Below, piece after piece: positions 1 to 7,895 of a stretch of DNA of 43,400 nucleotides (its first letter is position 1; each line of letters starts with the position of its first letter). This DNA is from Candidatus Stackebrandtia excrementipullorum (GTDB taxonomy: Bacteria; Actinomycetota; Actinomycetes; Mycobacteriales; Micromonosporaceae): contig DXGR01000086.1 in the NCBI GenBank assembly GCA_019113825.1, positions 1-43,400 of the forward strand, in the 5' to 3' direction. The notes beneath the pieces are model-generated. The model ran no database searches and was not told where the DNA came from. It saw only the letters and a program-made list of their open reading frames with translations. A program made the translations under genes and the position numbers.

Positions 1-120
1 ATCCAGCTCGTCGCACACCAGCAGCGAACCGGTTTTCAACGTCGACATGACCGGGCCGATCAGATTGAACCACGTGCGAGTTCCCTGCGACTCCTGCTCG
101 AAATCCAACGGAACGCTCAT
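1..120 (-). pseudogene. AAA15/AAA_21-family ATPase remnant, 5'-truncated, runs off the left edge
   Basis: The minus frame from an ATG at 118-120 encodes 40 residues with two ATPase signatures: an ABC-like signature motif, ESQGTR, and a Walker B strand, LLVCDELD. Both are typical of the C-terminal half of AAA15/AAA_21 (OLD/RloC-like) ATPases. In that family several hundred residues, including the Walker A P-loop, come before this point. Here the frame closes with a TGA at 184-186 and another gene ends at 280, so no room exists for the N-terminal half. No Shine-Dalgarno precedes the ATG. I infer a decayed or 5'-truncated gene. The rest lies outside the window, so a frameshift or a re-initiated short protein cannot be excluded. 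Confidence 0.55.
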
Positions 121-279
121 GCTGTCGGAGAAACGTCCTCCATCCCCGGCAACCCCGTCCACTCGCGGAGCCGACGCAAACCGTCACCGAGGAGGTAGGA
201 CACCACAACCGGGTACGACGCGGTCGCGCCGGTTCTGGACAGGCCCCTACATGGACGCCGGCCCCCGTCGGTCGGGTCG

Positions 280-642
280 TTACAACCGTTGCTCGGTGAC
301 GTCCTCGACCTCGCCGCGCGGCACCCAGATCTGGTAGACACCGATGTCGTACGGCTCCAGACCCAGCCGGTTCGCAACCGTCGCGTCACCGCCGGTGTAC
401 TCGAGGCGCAGCCAGTTACCGAAGTCTCCAAGCGCAATGAACGGTTCGTCGCGCCACCGGCACATGGTGCGTACGTAGCGAAAGTCCTCGAGTTCGGCGA
501 ACAGGACCCCGCGACGGTAACGACCGTCGGCGACCTCGACGAACCCCTCACCCGGTTCCGGCGAATACAACCGGACGTGTGCGCCGTCGGGGCTCGCGTC
601 GTATTCGACGCCACGCCACCGGGCGACATAACCGTCACGCAT
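280..642 (-). CDS. Conserved hypothetical protein, 120 aa, partner of the SseB-domain protein
   Basis: I do not recognise a named domain. The start is an ATG at 640-642 preceded by AGGAG at a spacing of 8. It overlaps the upstream SseB-domain gene (stop at 635-637) by 8 bp, so translation is probably coupled. A longer frame from 681 lacks a ribosome site. The product is compact, soluble and acidic, with no signal peptide, membrane segment or cysteine pair apart from one Cys-Arg-Trp. It is rich in Tyr, Arg and Glu, with strand-like segments such as VRLYSPEPGEGFVEV and GVYQIWVPRG. The fixed coupling suggests that it acts with, or neutralises, the 602-residue protein; that is inference. Confidence 0.75.
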   Translation of the reverse strand: MRDGYVARWRGVEYDASPDGAHVRLYSPEPGEGFVEVADGRYRRGVLFAELEDFRYVRTMCRWRDEPFIALGDFGNWLRLEYTGGDATVANRLGLEPYDIGVYQIWVPRGEVEDVTEQRL

Positions 643-2443
643 GCTGTTGCTCCTGTCGATACGCGTTCTCGTAGGAGTCACCGTCGGACCGCCCGCTCGA
701 TGTCATCCACTCACGACGGTCTGCGTCGTAGACGGCCACCTCGACACTCGAGCCGTCCGCGAAAATGCGCCACAGCGCCGCGCCGTGCGGCAACCGAACA
801 CTGTCGACCTTGTACTCGGCGATCCGACGGCCGTCGGGATCCGGCGCGTAACCGTCGCCCCTAAACGGCTCGGCCTCCACGACCCAGCCGCCCTGTACCG
901 ACCGTGCGCTACCGGGGTCGTTACCGCCGAAGGCCTGTCGGTACAGCTCGGTGCGGTGCCCCATCCACCGTAGAACGTGCACGGACTCGTCGGCCGACGA
1001 GAAGCCACCGCCATCGCGCAACAGCCCCAGGGCCCAGTAGAGCTGGTGCGGAGTGATCAGGCCCTGAACGTCGTCCAACAAATGGACGAAACCACCCACA
1101 CGGTCGTAACCACGCTCCAGAACCAACGACACTTGGTGGTGAGGCAGAACCTTCTGCATCATCTGCGGCGCAACGACTTCAGGTTCCGGTGTGGGCGCGG
1201 CCGCCGGAGCGGGCGGCGCCTCGCGGTCCTCCATGGCATACGCCGCCTCGATCAACCCCTTGGTTTGAGCCCAGGTCACCAGAGTCTCTACCTGAGGTCC
1301 GGGCATGTTCGCACCGACCTCGGTGCCCGGGTTGACGTACAGCGAGTATTCGAGGCCCGGCCAATGTTCGGCGACACGGGCGAAGGTCGTGCGGATGAAG
1401 GGTCGATCACCGTATCGAGCGGCGAGCCTCACCTGAGTCGTAAAAGCAGTGGCACTGTAGGCGCCGTCGATGAGATCGGTGTACCACCGGAAACCGGGAT
1501 CACCCGGACGTGCGCTCTGCGGAGACCCTTCGGCAACCGGCAGATACGCCCACGCCTGCATGAGAACACCGAGGAAGGTCTCGGTGTCGCCGACGGAGGC
1601 GGCGTGCGCCAGCCGGTCTTCGACTTCGGACTCCGTCAAACCGACGGATCTGGTCAACGGCGGCGGATCCGCCGACGATGCGGCCGGAACACCCGACGAA
1701 CCACCAAAATCCTGCGAGGCCGACTCACGACGCGGCATATCGGACCCGAAACCCGACGAACCACCGAAACCCTGCGAGGCCGGCTCACGACGCGGCATAT
1801 CGGAGGTCGAAGAGCTCTCGGACTGGCTTTGGTGGGCGGCTCGTGAGGGCAGACCGCCCGGTCCCGTGGGAGTCGTGGGCGGTGGCGCCGGCGGCGGGCT
1901 TCCCCACAACGAGCCGGATTCCAAACCGGGTGAGTCACCCCATGTCGAACCGGACGACGCCGTCGGAGCAGCGGACAGGCCGGATTGCGGCCATGCAGGG
2001 TCGTCCATGGGCACACCGGCCCCGGACTCGTGCGAGGTCGGCTCCATCCCCTGATCGGGCAGCGACGTGTTCCCGGCTGCGATCTGCCCGACGAACCAGG
2101 CCGGAAGATAGCCCTCGATCGGCAGGCCGGGGTTTACCGCCAGCCACCATTCGTCGTCGGGCCAACCGTCGGCGAGAACCGTGAAGCGCACCGAACGGTA
2201 CGGTCCGGCGTGAATGCGAAGGCAGGCACGCAACGCGAACTCGGATGTGAATGCCAGGACGTGCGTGCGGTCTTGAGTGGACCAGGTCGCCCAGCTACCC
2301 GAGCTTCCCGGGGTGCTGATGCCGTCCCCGGAAACCGGCAGCAACAGTTCCTGCCGCGACAGCAGGCGAAAGTATTCCTCCCGAGCCCCGGCACGCAACG
2401 CTTCGCGCATTTGCTGCTCGATGTCGGTGGCGGGCTCCCACAT
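635..2443 (-). CDS. SseB-domain protein with two SseB_N modules, repeat linker and a C-terminal module
   Basis: The 602-residue protein has four visible parts. Residues 1-127 resemble SseB_N (PF07179-type), ending in the characteristic NPGLPIEGYLPAWFVGQI. Residues 128-262 are a Ser/Pro/Gly-rich linker carrying two near-identical 20-residue repeats (214-233 and 234-253). Residues 265-400 are a second SseB-like module with the parallel NPGTEVGANMPGPQVETLV. Residues 427-602 form a separate globular module starting QMMQKVLPHHQ. No signal peptide or membrane segment is seen. SseB-like domains are widespread in actinobacteria, often in multi-domain proteins near secretion or toxin genes, but their biochemical role is unsettled. 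The C-terminal module could be an effector domain; I see no TNT or ADP-ribosyltransferase motif that I would defend. It is followed by a coupled 120-residue gene. Confidence 0.75.
   Translation of the reverse strand: MWEPATDIEQQMREALRAGAREEYFRLLSRQELLLPVSGDGISTPGSSGSWATWSTQDRTHVLAFTSEFALRACLRIHAGPYRSVRFTVLADGWPDDEWWLAVNPGLPIEGYLPAWFVGQIAAGNTSLPDQGMEPTSHESGAGVPMDDPAWPQSGLSAAPTASSGSTWGDSPGLESGSLWGSPPPAPPPTTPTGPGGLPSRAAHQSQSESSSTSDMPRREPASQGFGGSSGFGSDMPRRESASQDFGGSSGVPAASSADPPPLTRSVGLTESEVEDRLAHAASVGDTETFLGVLMQAWAYLPVAEGSPQSARPGDPGFRWYTDLIDGAYSATAFTTQVRLAARYGDRPFIRTTFARVAEHWPGLEYSLYVNPGTEVGANMPGPQVETLVTWAQTKGLIEAAYAMEDREAPPAPAAAPTPEPEVVAPQMMQKVLPHHQVSLVLERGYDRVGGFVHLLDDVQGLITPHQLYWALGLLRDGGGFSSADESVHVLRWMGHRTELYRQAFGGNDPGSARSVQGGWVVEAEPFRGDGYAPDPDGRRIAEYKVDSVRLPHGAALWRIFADGSSVEVAVYDADRREWMTSSGRSDGDSYENAYRQEQQHA
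1681..1800 (-). repeat. Tandem 60-bp duplication inside the SseB-protein linker
   Basis: Positions 1681-1740 and 1741-1800 are near-identical direct repeats with an exact 60-bp period. They differ at a few bases, mainly the first eight or nine positions and scattered single changes. They encode two copies of a 20-residue unit that begins SDMPRRE and ends FGGSSG. The in-frame period lengthens the linker without disturbing the flanking domains. Confidence 0.9.
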
Positions 2444-3011
2444 CGGCGTACACGACCTTTCTCACGGACCCCCCATGACAAATCTGGTCAATCGAACGGT
2501 AACGCGTCCAAACGGTTACCGGGTCGGCGGATCCGACTAGATAACAGCTTGGACACATTCATCGACTGTCCGTGACAGGTACGTCGTGCCCGCGGTGAAA
2601 TCCATCCACCGGATTCGATCTCCTCAACGGAGGGTCTCGACGTCCGGCGGCCAACGGGCGCGCCGTCAACCGTGTACACCGTCGCGATGGGGGATACCAC
2701 CACGCGTACACGGCCGATGATCACTGCCAGACAAACCGTATCGACACACCGGGCCGCTGACAAGGCATCACCGAACAGTAACTACGGCCAAACGTCCGAC
2801 CGTTCGCCGGTGCACGGTCACGTGCGCTGCGACACTCGGGGTTAAAGCTCGTCCGTCGACATACCGACGGAACGTCCGCATCCTGACGCGCCGCTCGTTG
2901 CCACGCCCACACCGGCGCCGAGTTCGTTCACCCGGCGGTCGTCGGTGACGGACGAGGAGGTGGCGGCCTCTCACACCGGCCTCTCCCGCGGTACGACGTA
3001 ACCTTGGTCCT
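2444..3011. other. Gene-poor divergent intergenic region between the SseB gene and nth
   Basis: This 568-bp stretch holds the promoters of two divergent genes and no gene I can support. The best frame (minus, 2488-2763, 91 residues) has no ribosome site and no recognisable domain. A small hairpin, CCGTCG-6 nt-CGACGG, lies around 2853-2870. An AAAGG about 11 nt upstream of the SseB ATG could be its ribosome site. No tRNA or riboswitch fold was recognised. Confidence 0.5.
2999..3004 (+). promoter_or_regulatory. -10 element of a leaderless nth promoter
   Basis: TAACCT lies 7 nt before the GTG start of nth and no Shine-Dalgarno is present. This places the expected transcription start at or next to the start codon. 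No good -35 is visible. Confidence 0.55.
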
Positions 3012-3791
3012 GTGAGTTCTCATGGGGTTGCGTCGGGTGAAAACCCCGGCGGAGGCGGCAGGCCCGACGAGTCGGCATTGGCCTTGACGAGACGTGCTCG
3101 AAAGATGGCGCGCATTCTCGCTCAAACCCACCCCGATGCCGAGTGCGAGCTCGATTTCACGACACCGTTCGAACTGGCGGTCGCGACGATCCTGTCGGCA
3201 CAGTGCACCGATGTGCGAGTCAATCAAACGACGCCGGTGCTGTTCGCGCGCTACGGCACACCCGAGTCCATGGCCGGTGCCGACCGCACCGAACTCGAAG
3301 AGTTGATCCGCCCAACCGGGTTTTTCCGCAACAAGACAACGTCGCTTTTGGGGCTGTCGCACCGGTTGGCGACCGAGTACGACGGGGAACTTCCCCGCAC
3401 TCTGGAGGAGCTGGTAAAACTGCCCGGCATCGGCCGCAAGACGGCGAACGTGATCCTCGGTAACGCGTTCGGAGTCCCCGGGGTCACCGTCGACACGCAC
3501 ATGTCACGACTGGTCAGGCGGTTCGGCTGGACCGACCACACCGACCCGGTCAAGATCGAGCAGGTCGTCAATCGATTGATTCCCCGCAAGGATTGGACGA
3601 TGTTCTCCCACGAGGTGATCTTTCACGGACGGCGGGTGTGCCATGCGCGCAAGCCGGCGTGTGGTGCGTGCACGTTGGCGCGACTGTGTCCCTCCTTCGG
3701 CTCCGGGCCGGTCGATCCGACTGCTGCCGCGCGATTGCTGAAGGGGCCCCGAACCGCCGAGCTCGCCGCGGCCGCGGGAGTCGCGCTGTGA
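3012..3791 (+). CDS. nth: Endonuclease III (DNA glycosylase/AP lyase)
   Basis: This is a base-excision repair enzyme that removes oxidised pyrimidines and cleaves the abasic site. The 259-residue product shows the helix-hairpin-helix [10 protein letters not shown] at 137-146 with catalytic Lys143, and VDTH with catalytic Asp161. The C-terminal [4Fe-4S] ligands have the exact C-x6-C-x2-C-x5-C spacing (Cys210, 217, 220, 226). The GTG start follows a -10 hexamer by 7 nt, so the mRNA is probably leaderless. A poorly conserved, Gly-rich N-terminus of about 25 residues precedes the core. The stop overlaps the next gene's start (GTGA), the first of two such couplings in the nth-thioredoxin-Nudix-marP operon. 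The same gene set is known in M. tuberculosis (Rv3674c-Rv3671c). Confidence 0.96.
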   Translation: MSSHGVASGENPGGGGRPDESALALTRRARKMARILAQTHPDAECELDFTTPFELAVATILSAQCTDVRVNQTTPVLFARYGTPESMAGADRTELEELIRPTGFFRNKTTSLLGLSHRLATEYDGELPRTLEELVKLPGIGRKTANVILGNAFGVPGVTVDTHMSRLVRRFGWTDHTDPVKIEQVVNRLIPRKDWTMFSHEVIFHGRRVCHARKPACGACTLARLCPSFGSGPVDPTAAARLLKGPRTAELAAAAGVAL

Positions 3792-4342
3792 GAAGGGCAT
3801 GTGCGGCCGTACTGGCCGTGTCACTGCTGGCTGCCTGCGCGAGCGACACTGCGGAAGAGGCGTCGCAGCCGGAACCGCAGTGGCATGTCGACTGCGAGGA
3901 CCTGGCCGGCGGCCGGGCCGGTGACGACTTCGGCGACATGACCTTGCCGTGCCTGGTGGGCGACACCGCGGTCGCTGTGGGGCCGGTCGAGGGGCGGCCC
4001 ATGGTGATTTCTCTGTGGGCGTCGTGGTGCGGTCCCTGCGTCACCGAGGCTCCCGAGGTGCAGCGGTTTCACGAACTGATCGAGGAGCACGTCGATGTGG
4101 TCGGCGTGAACACGCAGGACACGAGAGAGCATGCCCTCCACTTCGCCGAGCACTTCGAATGGACCTTCCCGTCCCTCGTCGACGAACGGGGGGAAGTCCT
4201 GCGTACGCAGGGATTGACCGCGCTCCCCGCGATTCTTTTCGTCGACGAGGACGGGGTGACCGTGGAGACGTTGACCGCAGCGGATGTGACGACCGACGAC
4301 CTGTTGGCCGAAGCCGAAGAACACTTTGGTGTGATTCTGTGA
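3788..4342 (+). CDS. Thioredoxin-like (TlpA/ResA-type) membrane lipoprotein
   Basis: The predicted extracytoplasmic thiol-disulfide protein has 184 residues. The N-terminus is a lipoprotein signal with lipobox LAAC and acylated Cys17. The thioredoxin fold follows with active site WCGPC (Cys81 and Cys84) and a cis-proline region in [14 protein letters not shown]. Two further cysteines (36 and 55) precede the active site and could form a second disulfide. The GTG start overlaps the nth stop by 4 bp and its own stop overlaps the next start by 4 bp. The co-transcribed gene downstream but one is the periplasmic protease MarP, which depends on a disulfide, so this protein may help fold it. That functional link is inference; the fold assignment is firm. 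Confidence 0.9.
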   Translation: MRRACAAVLAVSLLAACASDTAEEASQPEPQWHVDCEDLAGGRAGDDFGDMTLPCLVGDTAVAVGPVEGRPMVISLWASWCGPCVTEAPEVQRFHELIEEHVDVVGVNTQDTREHALHFAEHFEWTFPSLVDERGEVLRTQGLTALPAILFVDEDGVTVETLTAADVTTDDLLAEAEEHFGVIL

Positions 4343-4983
4343 AGCGTTATCTCACTTCGACAGCTCTTCCCGACTGGTGGGATCCGTTGGCCGAGCGGGC
4401 CGCCCGGGTCAAAGGCCGGGAGATCACTCGTTTTCTGCCGCCCAAAGACGGTGACGCCACCCCGTCGGCGGTGTTGGTTCTGCTCGCCGAGGGCGGTGAC
4501 GGGCCCGATGTTCTTCTCATGCAGCGGGCCGCGAACCTACGGCATCACGCGGGCCAACCGAGCTTCCCCGGAGGCGTGACCGAACCCGAGGACGCCGATC
4601 CGATCGCCACGGCGCTGAGAGAGGCCAATGAGGAGGTGGGGCTCGATCCCACCAGTGTCACCGTCGTGACGACGCTTCCCGACCTATGGATCAACGTCAC
4701 GAACTATCAGGTGACACCGGTCCTGGCCTGGTGGCACGCGGCGCACCCGATTCTCTCGATCGATCCCGGCGAGGTCGCGGCAGTGGTGCGGACACCGTTG
4801 CGGGAGTTGGCAGACCCGCGACGTCGTGTCCGCGCACGACACTCCAGCGGCTACATAGGACCGGGCTTCGACCTGGACGGCATGGTGGTGTGGGGTTTCA
4901 CAGCGGGCGTGTTGTCGACGATTCTGCGGCTCGGCGGCTGGGAACAGCCGTGGGAGCCCGGCAGACTGCACGATCTGGAGTAG
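4339..4983 (+). CDS. Nudix hydrolase, CoA pyrophosphatase type
   Basis: The family cleaves coenzyme A and its derivatives to 4'-phosphopantetheine and 3',5'-ADP. The 214-residue protein has the CoA-specific UPF0035 signature LLMQRAANLRHHAGQPSFPG directly in front of the Nudix box. The box carries the glycine, the first glutamate and the REANEEVG helix that binds metal. The start is a GTG overlapping the previous stop by 4 bp (GTGA). Upstream in-frame sequence belongs to the thioredoxin gene in another frame and is not coding here. The position matches Rv3672c in the M. tuberculosis operon. About 100 bp separates it from marP, so marP may also have its own signals. Confidence 0.92.
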   Translation: MKRYLTSTALPDWWDPLAERAARVKGREITRFLPPKDGDATPSAVLVLLAEGGDGPDVLLMQRAANLRHHAGQPSFPGGVTEPEDADPIATALREANEEVGLDPTSVTVVTTLPDLWINVTNYQVTPVLAWWHAAHPILSIDPGEVAAVVRTPLRELADPRRRVRARHSSGYIGPGFDLDGMVVWGFTAGVLSTILRLGGWEQPWEPGRLHDLE

Positions 4984-5082
4984 AACACCCGCCGGGCACA
5001 ATGGTGGTGGGCACCGAACGGTGTCGACGGTTCGCGGCCATCGTCGTGACGCCGTCCACGTGTGGGAATGGGAAGGAGCCGG

Positions 5083-6270
5083 ATGCACGGTGGCATCGTC
5101 GTCGACATCGTCATCATCCTGCTTGCCCTGTTGTTCGCGATCAACGGACACCGGCAGGGTTTCATCGTCGGCGCACTGACGTTTGCAGGGTTTTTCGGCG
5201 GTGCGCTGCTGGGCGTCAGGCTGGCCCCCGTGGTCGTGGAACTGTCGCAGGAACCACTGGCTCGAGTGATCCTCGCTCTGACGACCGTGTTCGGTGCCGC
5301 GTTGTTGGGACAGTGGCTGGCCTCGGCCTTGGGGATGCGACTGCGCACACGCATCACCCGGCGCGGCGCGCAGCGGTTGGACGAGGCGGGCGGAGCCCTC
5401 GTGTCGATCGTCGCCGTCCTACTCGTGGCGTGGATGGTCGCGGCGCCCCTGGCGTCGTCGGCGCTACCCGGGGTGGCAGCCGCGGTCCGCAACAGTGCGA
5501 TCGTCGGGGCCGTCGACGAAACGATGCCCGGTCCCGTCCGCGGAATTTACGAGGCCCTACGGGATTCGGTGAACACGAACGGGTTCCCAGAGGTTTTCGC
5601 CGGACTGGACCCCACCGAGGCGATACCGGTCGAACCGCCCGATCCGGAGTTGGCGGCCTCGGCCGTGGTTCAACGGTCTCAGGTGTCGGTGCTGAAGGTG
5701 TCCGGCGACGCCGCGCAGTGCGACCGGCACATCGAAGGTTCCGGTTTCGTGTACGACCAAGAGTTGGTCATGACCAATGCCCACGTCGTGGCGGGTACCG
5801 AATCGGTCTGGGTGTCGGTCGACGGCGGTCGGCTCGACGCCCACGTCGTCGTCTACGACCCGCAGCGTGATCTGGCCGTCCTGTGGGTTCCGGGCTTGAC
5901 CGCGCCGCCGCTTCCCGTTACCGACACGCCTGCGCAGCCCGGCGAAAACACCATCGTGCTCGGTTATCCGCAAGGTGGCCCCTATACGGCGACACCGTCC
6001 CGTGTTCGTGAAGACCGCTCCGTAACCGGCCCCAACATCTACAACAACGCCGACGTTACTCGGCAGGTGTACTCGCTACGCGCGCATGTGATCAGCGGAA
6101 ACTCGGGGGGCCCCCTGCTGTCGGAGAACGGCGACGTTTACGGCGTCATATTCGCCGCCGCCGTCGACGACGACGAAACCGGTTACGCCCTGACCATGTC
6201 CGAGGTGTTTCCCGTGATGGACCAGGGACGTGGTGCAACCTCGGCGGTCAGCACTCAAGGCTGTTCCTGA
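5083..6270 (+). CDS. marP: Membrane serine protease MarP (acid-resistance periplasmic protease)
   Basis: The 395-residue protein has about four N-terminal membrane segments (CvpA-like, residues 1-130) and an extracytoplasmic chymotrypsin-fold protease domain. The catalytic triad is visible: His234 in TNAHVVAG, Asp263 in PQRDLAVLW and Ser341 in SGNSGGPLL. Cys213 and Cys394 match the disulfide known to stabilise MarP of M. tuberculosis (Rv3671c, 397 residues), which protects cells against acid and oxidative stress and acts on a peptidoglycan hydrolase. The ATG at 5083 is chosen because GGAAGGAG ends 4 nt before it and the length fits; earlier ATGs at 5062 and 5068 lack a ribosome site. The 3' end overlaps the convergent gene by 16 bp. 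Confidence 0.93.
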   Translation: MHGGIVVDIVIILLALLFAINGHRQGFIVGALTFAGFFGGALLGVRLAPVVVELSQEPLARVILALTTVFGAALLGQWLASALGMRLRTRITRRGAQRLDEAGGALVSIVAVLLVAWMVAAPLASSALPGVAAAVRNSAIVGAVDETMPGPVRGIYEALRDSVNTNGFPEVFAGLDPTEAIPVEPPDPELAASAVVQRSQVSVLKVSGDAAQCDRHIEGSGFVYDQELVMTNAHVVAGTESVWVSVDGGRLDAHVVVYDPQRDLAVLWVPGLTAPPLPVTDTPAQPGENTIVLGYPQGGPYTATPSRVREDRSVTGPNIYNNADVTRQVYSLRAHVISGNSGGPLLSENGDVYGVIFAAAVDDDETGYALTMSEVFPVMDQGRGATSAVSTQGCS

Positions 6271-6611
6271 CCCGGGACCGAACCCGCGGCCAGGCTGCGT
6301 CGGATGGCGGCGACGTCGTCGCGGACGTCGAATCGGGCTGCGGCCGCTTCGAGGCGCAATCGGGCGCTCATGAGGAAAAGGAGGCACAGGGCCGGACCGA
6401 GAACGATCGCCAACCAGCCGAGCGGGTCACCTTCCACGACGGTCAACGTCCCCATGAGTACCGCGGCCAGGGCGATCAGCGCGGATACGACGAGATTGAC
6501 CGCGTAACAGGCCCCGATGAGCCTGCGCCCGGCGTACCCGGTGACACCGGCGTCGCCCAACGCCGTGAGCACGCCCAGCCTGTCGGGCACGGGGTCGGGT
6601 CGGGCACTCAT
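6255..6611 (-). CDS. Small two-helix membrane protein
   Basis: The 118-residue protein has two hydrophobic segments (about residues 33-56 and 66-82), a short cytoplasmic N-terminus and an Arg/Asp-rich C-terminal tail that looks amphipathic. No enzymatic motif is seen. The ATG at 6609-6611 follows AAGGA at a good distance. A much longer upstream extension of the frame has no support. In M. tuberculosis a small membrane protein gene (Rv3675) sits beside crp and nth, and this is probably its positional counterpart. It is divergent from crp and convergent with marP, with a 16-bp tail overlap. Function unknown. Confidence 0.75.
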   Translation of the reverse strand: MSARPDPVPDRLGVLTALGDAGVTGYAGRRLIGACYAVNLVVSALIALAAVLMGTLTVVEGDPLGWLAIVLGPALCLLFLMSARLRLEAAAARFDVRDDVAAIRRSLAAGSVPGQEQP

Positions 6612-6930
6612 GGCGTTCCTTTCAACAGACGCGGCCTTGCACGCGAACCGGTCGCACCGCCCGAGGATACGCGTCACCGGGCCTATCGACGTCAACACGT
6701 GCTCACTCCCGCAACGTGATGCAATTCTCGTGGTCTTCGTTGACGTGTCGGGGATAATGTCTACCCGACAGACGTTCGTAACGGCTGTTACGGCGATTGC
6801 GGCGAATTGAAGCAGGTGGGAGCGTCCACACCTGACTGAAACAAATCTTTCGGGCCACTGCCCTAAAGATCGCGGGATGGGCATACACTCAATGCTGCGC
6901 GTGGTGTGTGCGCTATTAGGAGGTGCAGGG
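6612..6930. promoter_or_regulatory. Divergent regulatory region upstream of crp
   Basis: The 319 bp between the small membrane gene and crp contains no gene. It holds a perfect inverted repeat, CGTAAC-4 nt-GTTACG, at 6777-6792 and a second one, CAGGTG-10 nt-CACCTG, at 6813-6834. A possible crp -10, TACACT, is at 6884-6889. I see no canonical TGTGA-N6-TCACA Crp box, so autoregulation is not evident. Confidence 0.4.
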
Positions 6931-7608
6931 ATGGACGAAATACTGACTCGCGCGGGATTGTTCCAAGGCGTGAACCCCGAGGCGGTCCAAGCGCTGTCCA
7001 AAGAACTCGAGCACATCGAGATCAAAAAAGGGCAGACGGTCTTCACTGAAAGTGAGCCCGGGGACAGCCTTTACATCGTGTTGACCGGCAAGGTGAAGCT
7101 CGGGCGACGTTCCGCCGACGGACGGCAGAACCTCCTGGCCGTCATGGGCCCGTCCGACATGTTCGGTGAACTCTCCCTGTTCGATCCCGGCCCGCGTACC
7201 GCGACGGCCACCGCCCTCACCGACGTCCGGCTGGCACGCCTGGGTAAGGCGTCGCTGCGTCCCTGGTTGACCGACCGCCCCGAAATCGCCGAACAGCTTC
7301 TGCGTGTGATCGCGCGACGTCTGCGTCGCACCAACGATCTGATGGCAGACCTCATCTTCACCGACGTCCCCGGCCGTGTCGCCAAGTCGCTGCTGCAGAT
7401 GGCCAGCCGCTTCGGCACCCGTGACGGCGGGGTCCTGCGGGTCACTCACGACCTGACGCAGGAAGAGTTGGCCCAGCTTGTCGGAGCATCCCGAGAGACC
7501 GTCAACAAGGCACTGGCGGACTTCGCCGGCCGTGGCTGGCTGCGTCTGGACGGCAAGAGCGTGATCATCCTCGACCCGGAACGGCTTGCTCGACGCGCCC
7601 GCGTCTGA
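6931..7608 (+). CDS. crp: Crp/Fnr-family cAMP receptor protein
   Basis: This is a dimeric transcription factor of 225 residues (224 in M. tuberculosis Crp). The N-terminal cyclic-nucleotide-binding barrel includes the phosphate-binding cassette [18 protein letters not shown], with Glu80 and Arg89-Thr90 at the positions that contact cAMP. A long dimer helix follows. The C-terminal winged helix (about 165-210) contains [20 protein letters not shown], the DNA-recognition motif. The start at 6931 follows AGGAGGT with ideal spacing; an in-frame ATG at 6877 has none. A strong hairpin follows the stop. The gene next door but one on the other strand is a large class III nucleotide cyclase, which could supply its ligand. 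Confidence 0.95.
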   Translation: MDEILTRAGLFQGVNPEAVQALSKELEHIEIKKGQTVFTESEPGDSLYIVLTGKVKLGRRSADGRQNLLAVMGPSDMFGELSLFDPGPRTATATALTDVRLARLGKASLRPWLTDRPEIAEQLLRVIARRLRRTNDLMADLIFTDVPGRVAKSLLQMASRFGTRDGGVLRVTHDLTQEELAQLVGASRETVNKALADFAGRGWLRLDGKSVIILDPERLARRARV

Positions 7609-7631
7609 AAACCGCACACCACGAGAGCTCA

Positions 7632-7665
7632 CCGGCCGTCGGATTTCTCCGGCGGCCGGTTTCGT
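7632..7665 (+). terminator. Terminator hairpin after crp
   Basis: A 12-bp stem with one G-U pair (7632-7643 with 7648-7659) and a 4-nt loop, TTTC, is followed by a short T-rich stretch (GTTTCGT). It begins 23 nt after the crp stop. Confidence 0.75.
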
Positions 7666-7895
7666 CGTCTCACAATGCGAAGCGGTCCCGCGCGCGACGT
7701 GACGGGCTGGACACCACCCTCACCGACCGGTCGACCCGGCGACGACCGCGGTTTGAGGCCGCTTAAGCGGATCACCGTTCCGGGTGAAAAGGTGGGTTCC
7801 CTCCACCGCCCGTCGGCGAGTCCGATCGGTGGCGAGACAGTCGCCGACTACTTGCGACGACGCGAAGGTTTGATCGCCGGGGTAGCCGTCACCGG

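Noticed and set aside
1060-1160. TNT-type or ADP-ribosyltransferase toxin domain in the SseB protein's C-terminal module
   Set aside because: The start of the module looks separate from SseB, but I cannot place the catalytic residues of either toxin family.
2488-2763. 91-residue minus-strand frame upstream of nth
   Set aside because: It has no ribosome site, no leaderless -10 and no domain; a run of Val/Ile alone is not enough.
3568-4044. Minus-strand frames opposite the nth/thioredoxin junction
   Set aside because: They are shadows of firmly identified genes with matching 4-bp overlaps on the plus strand.
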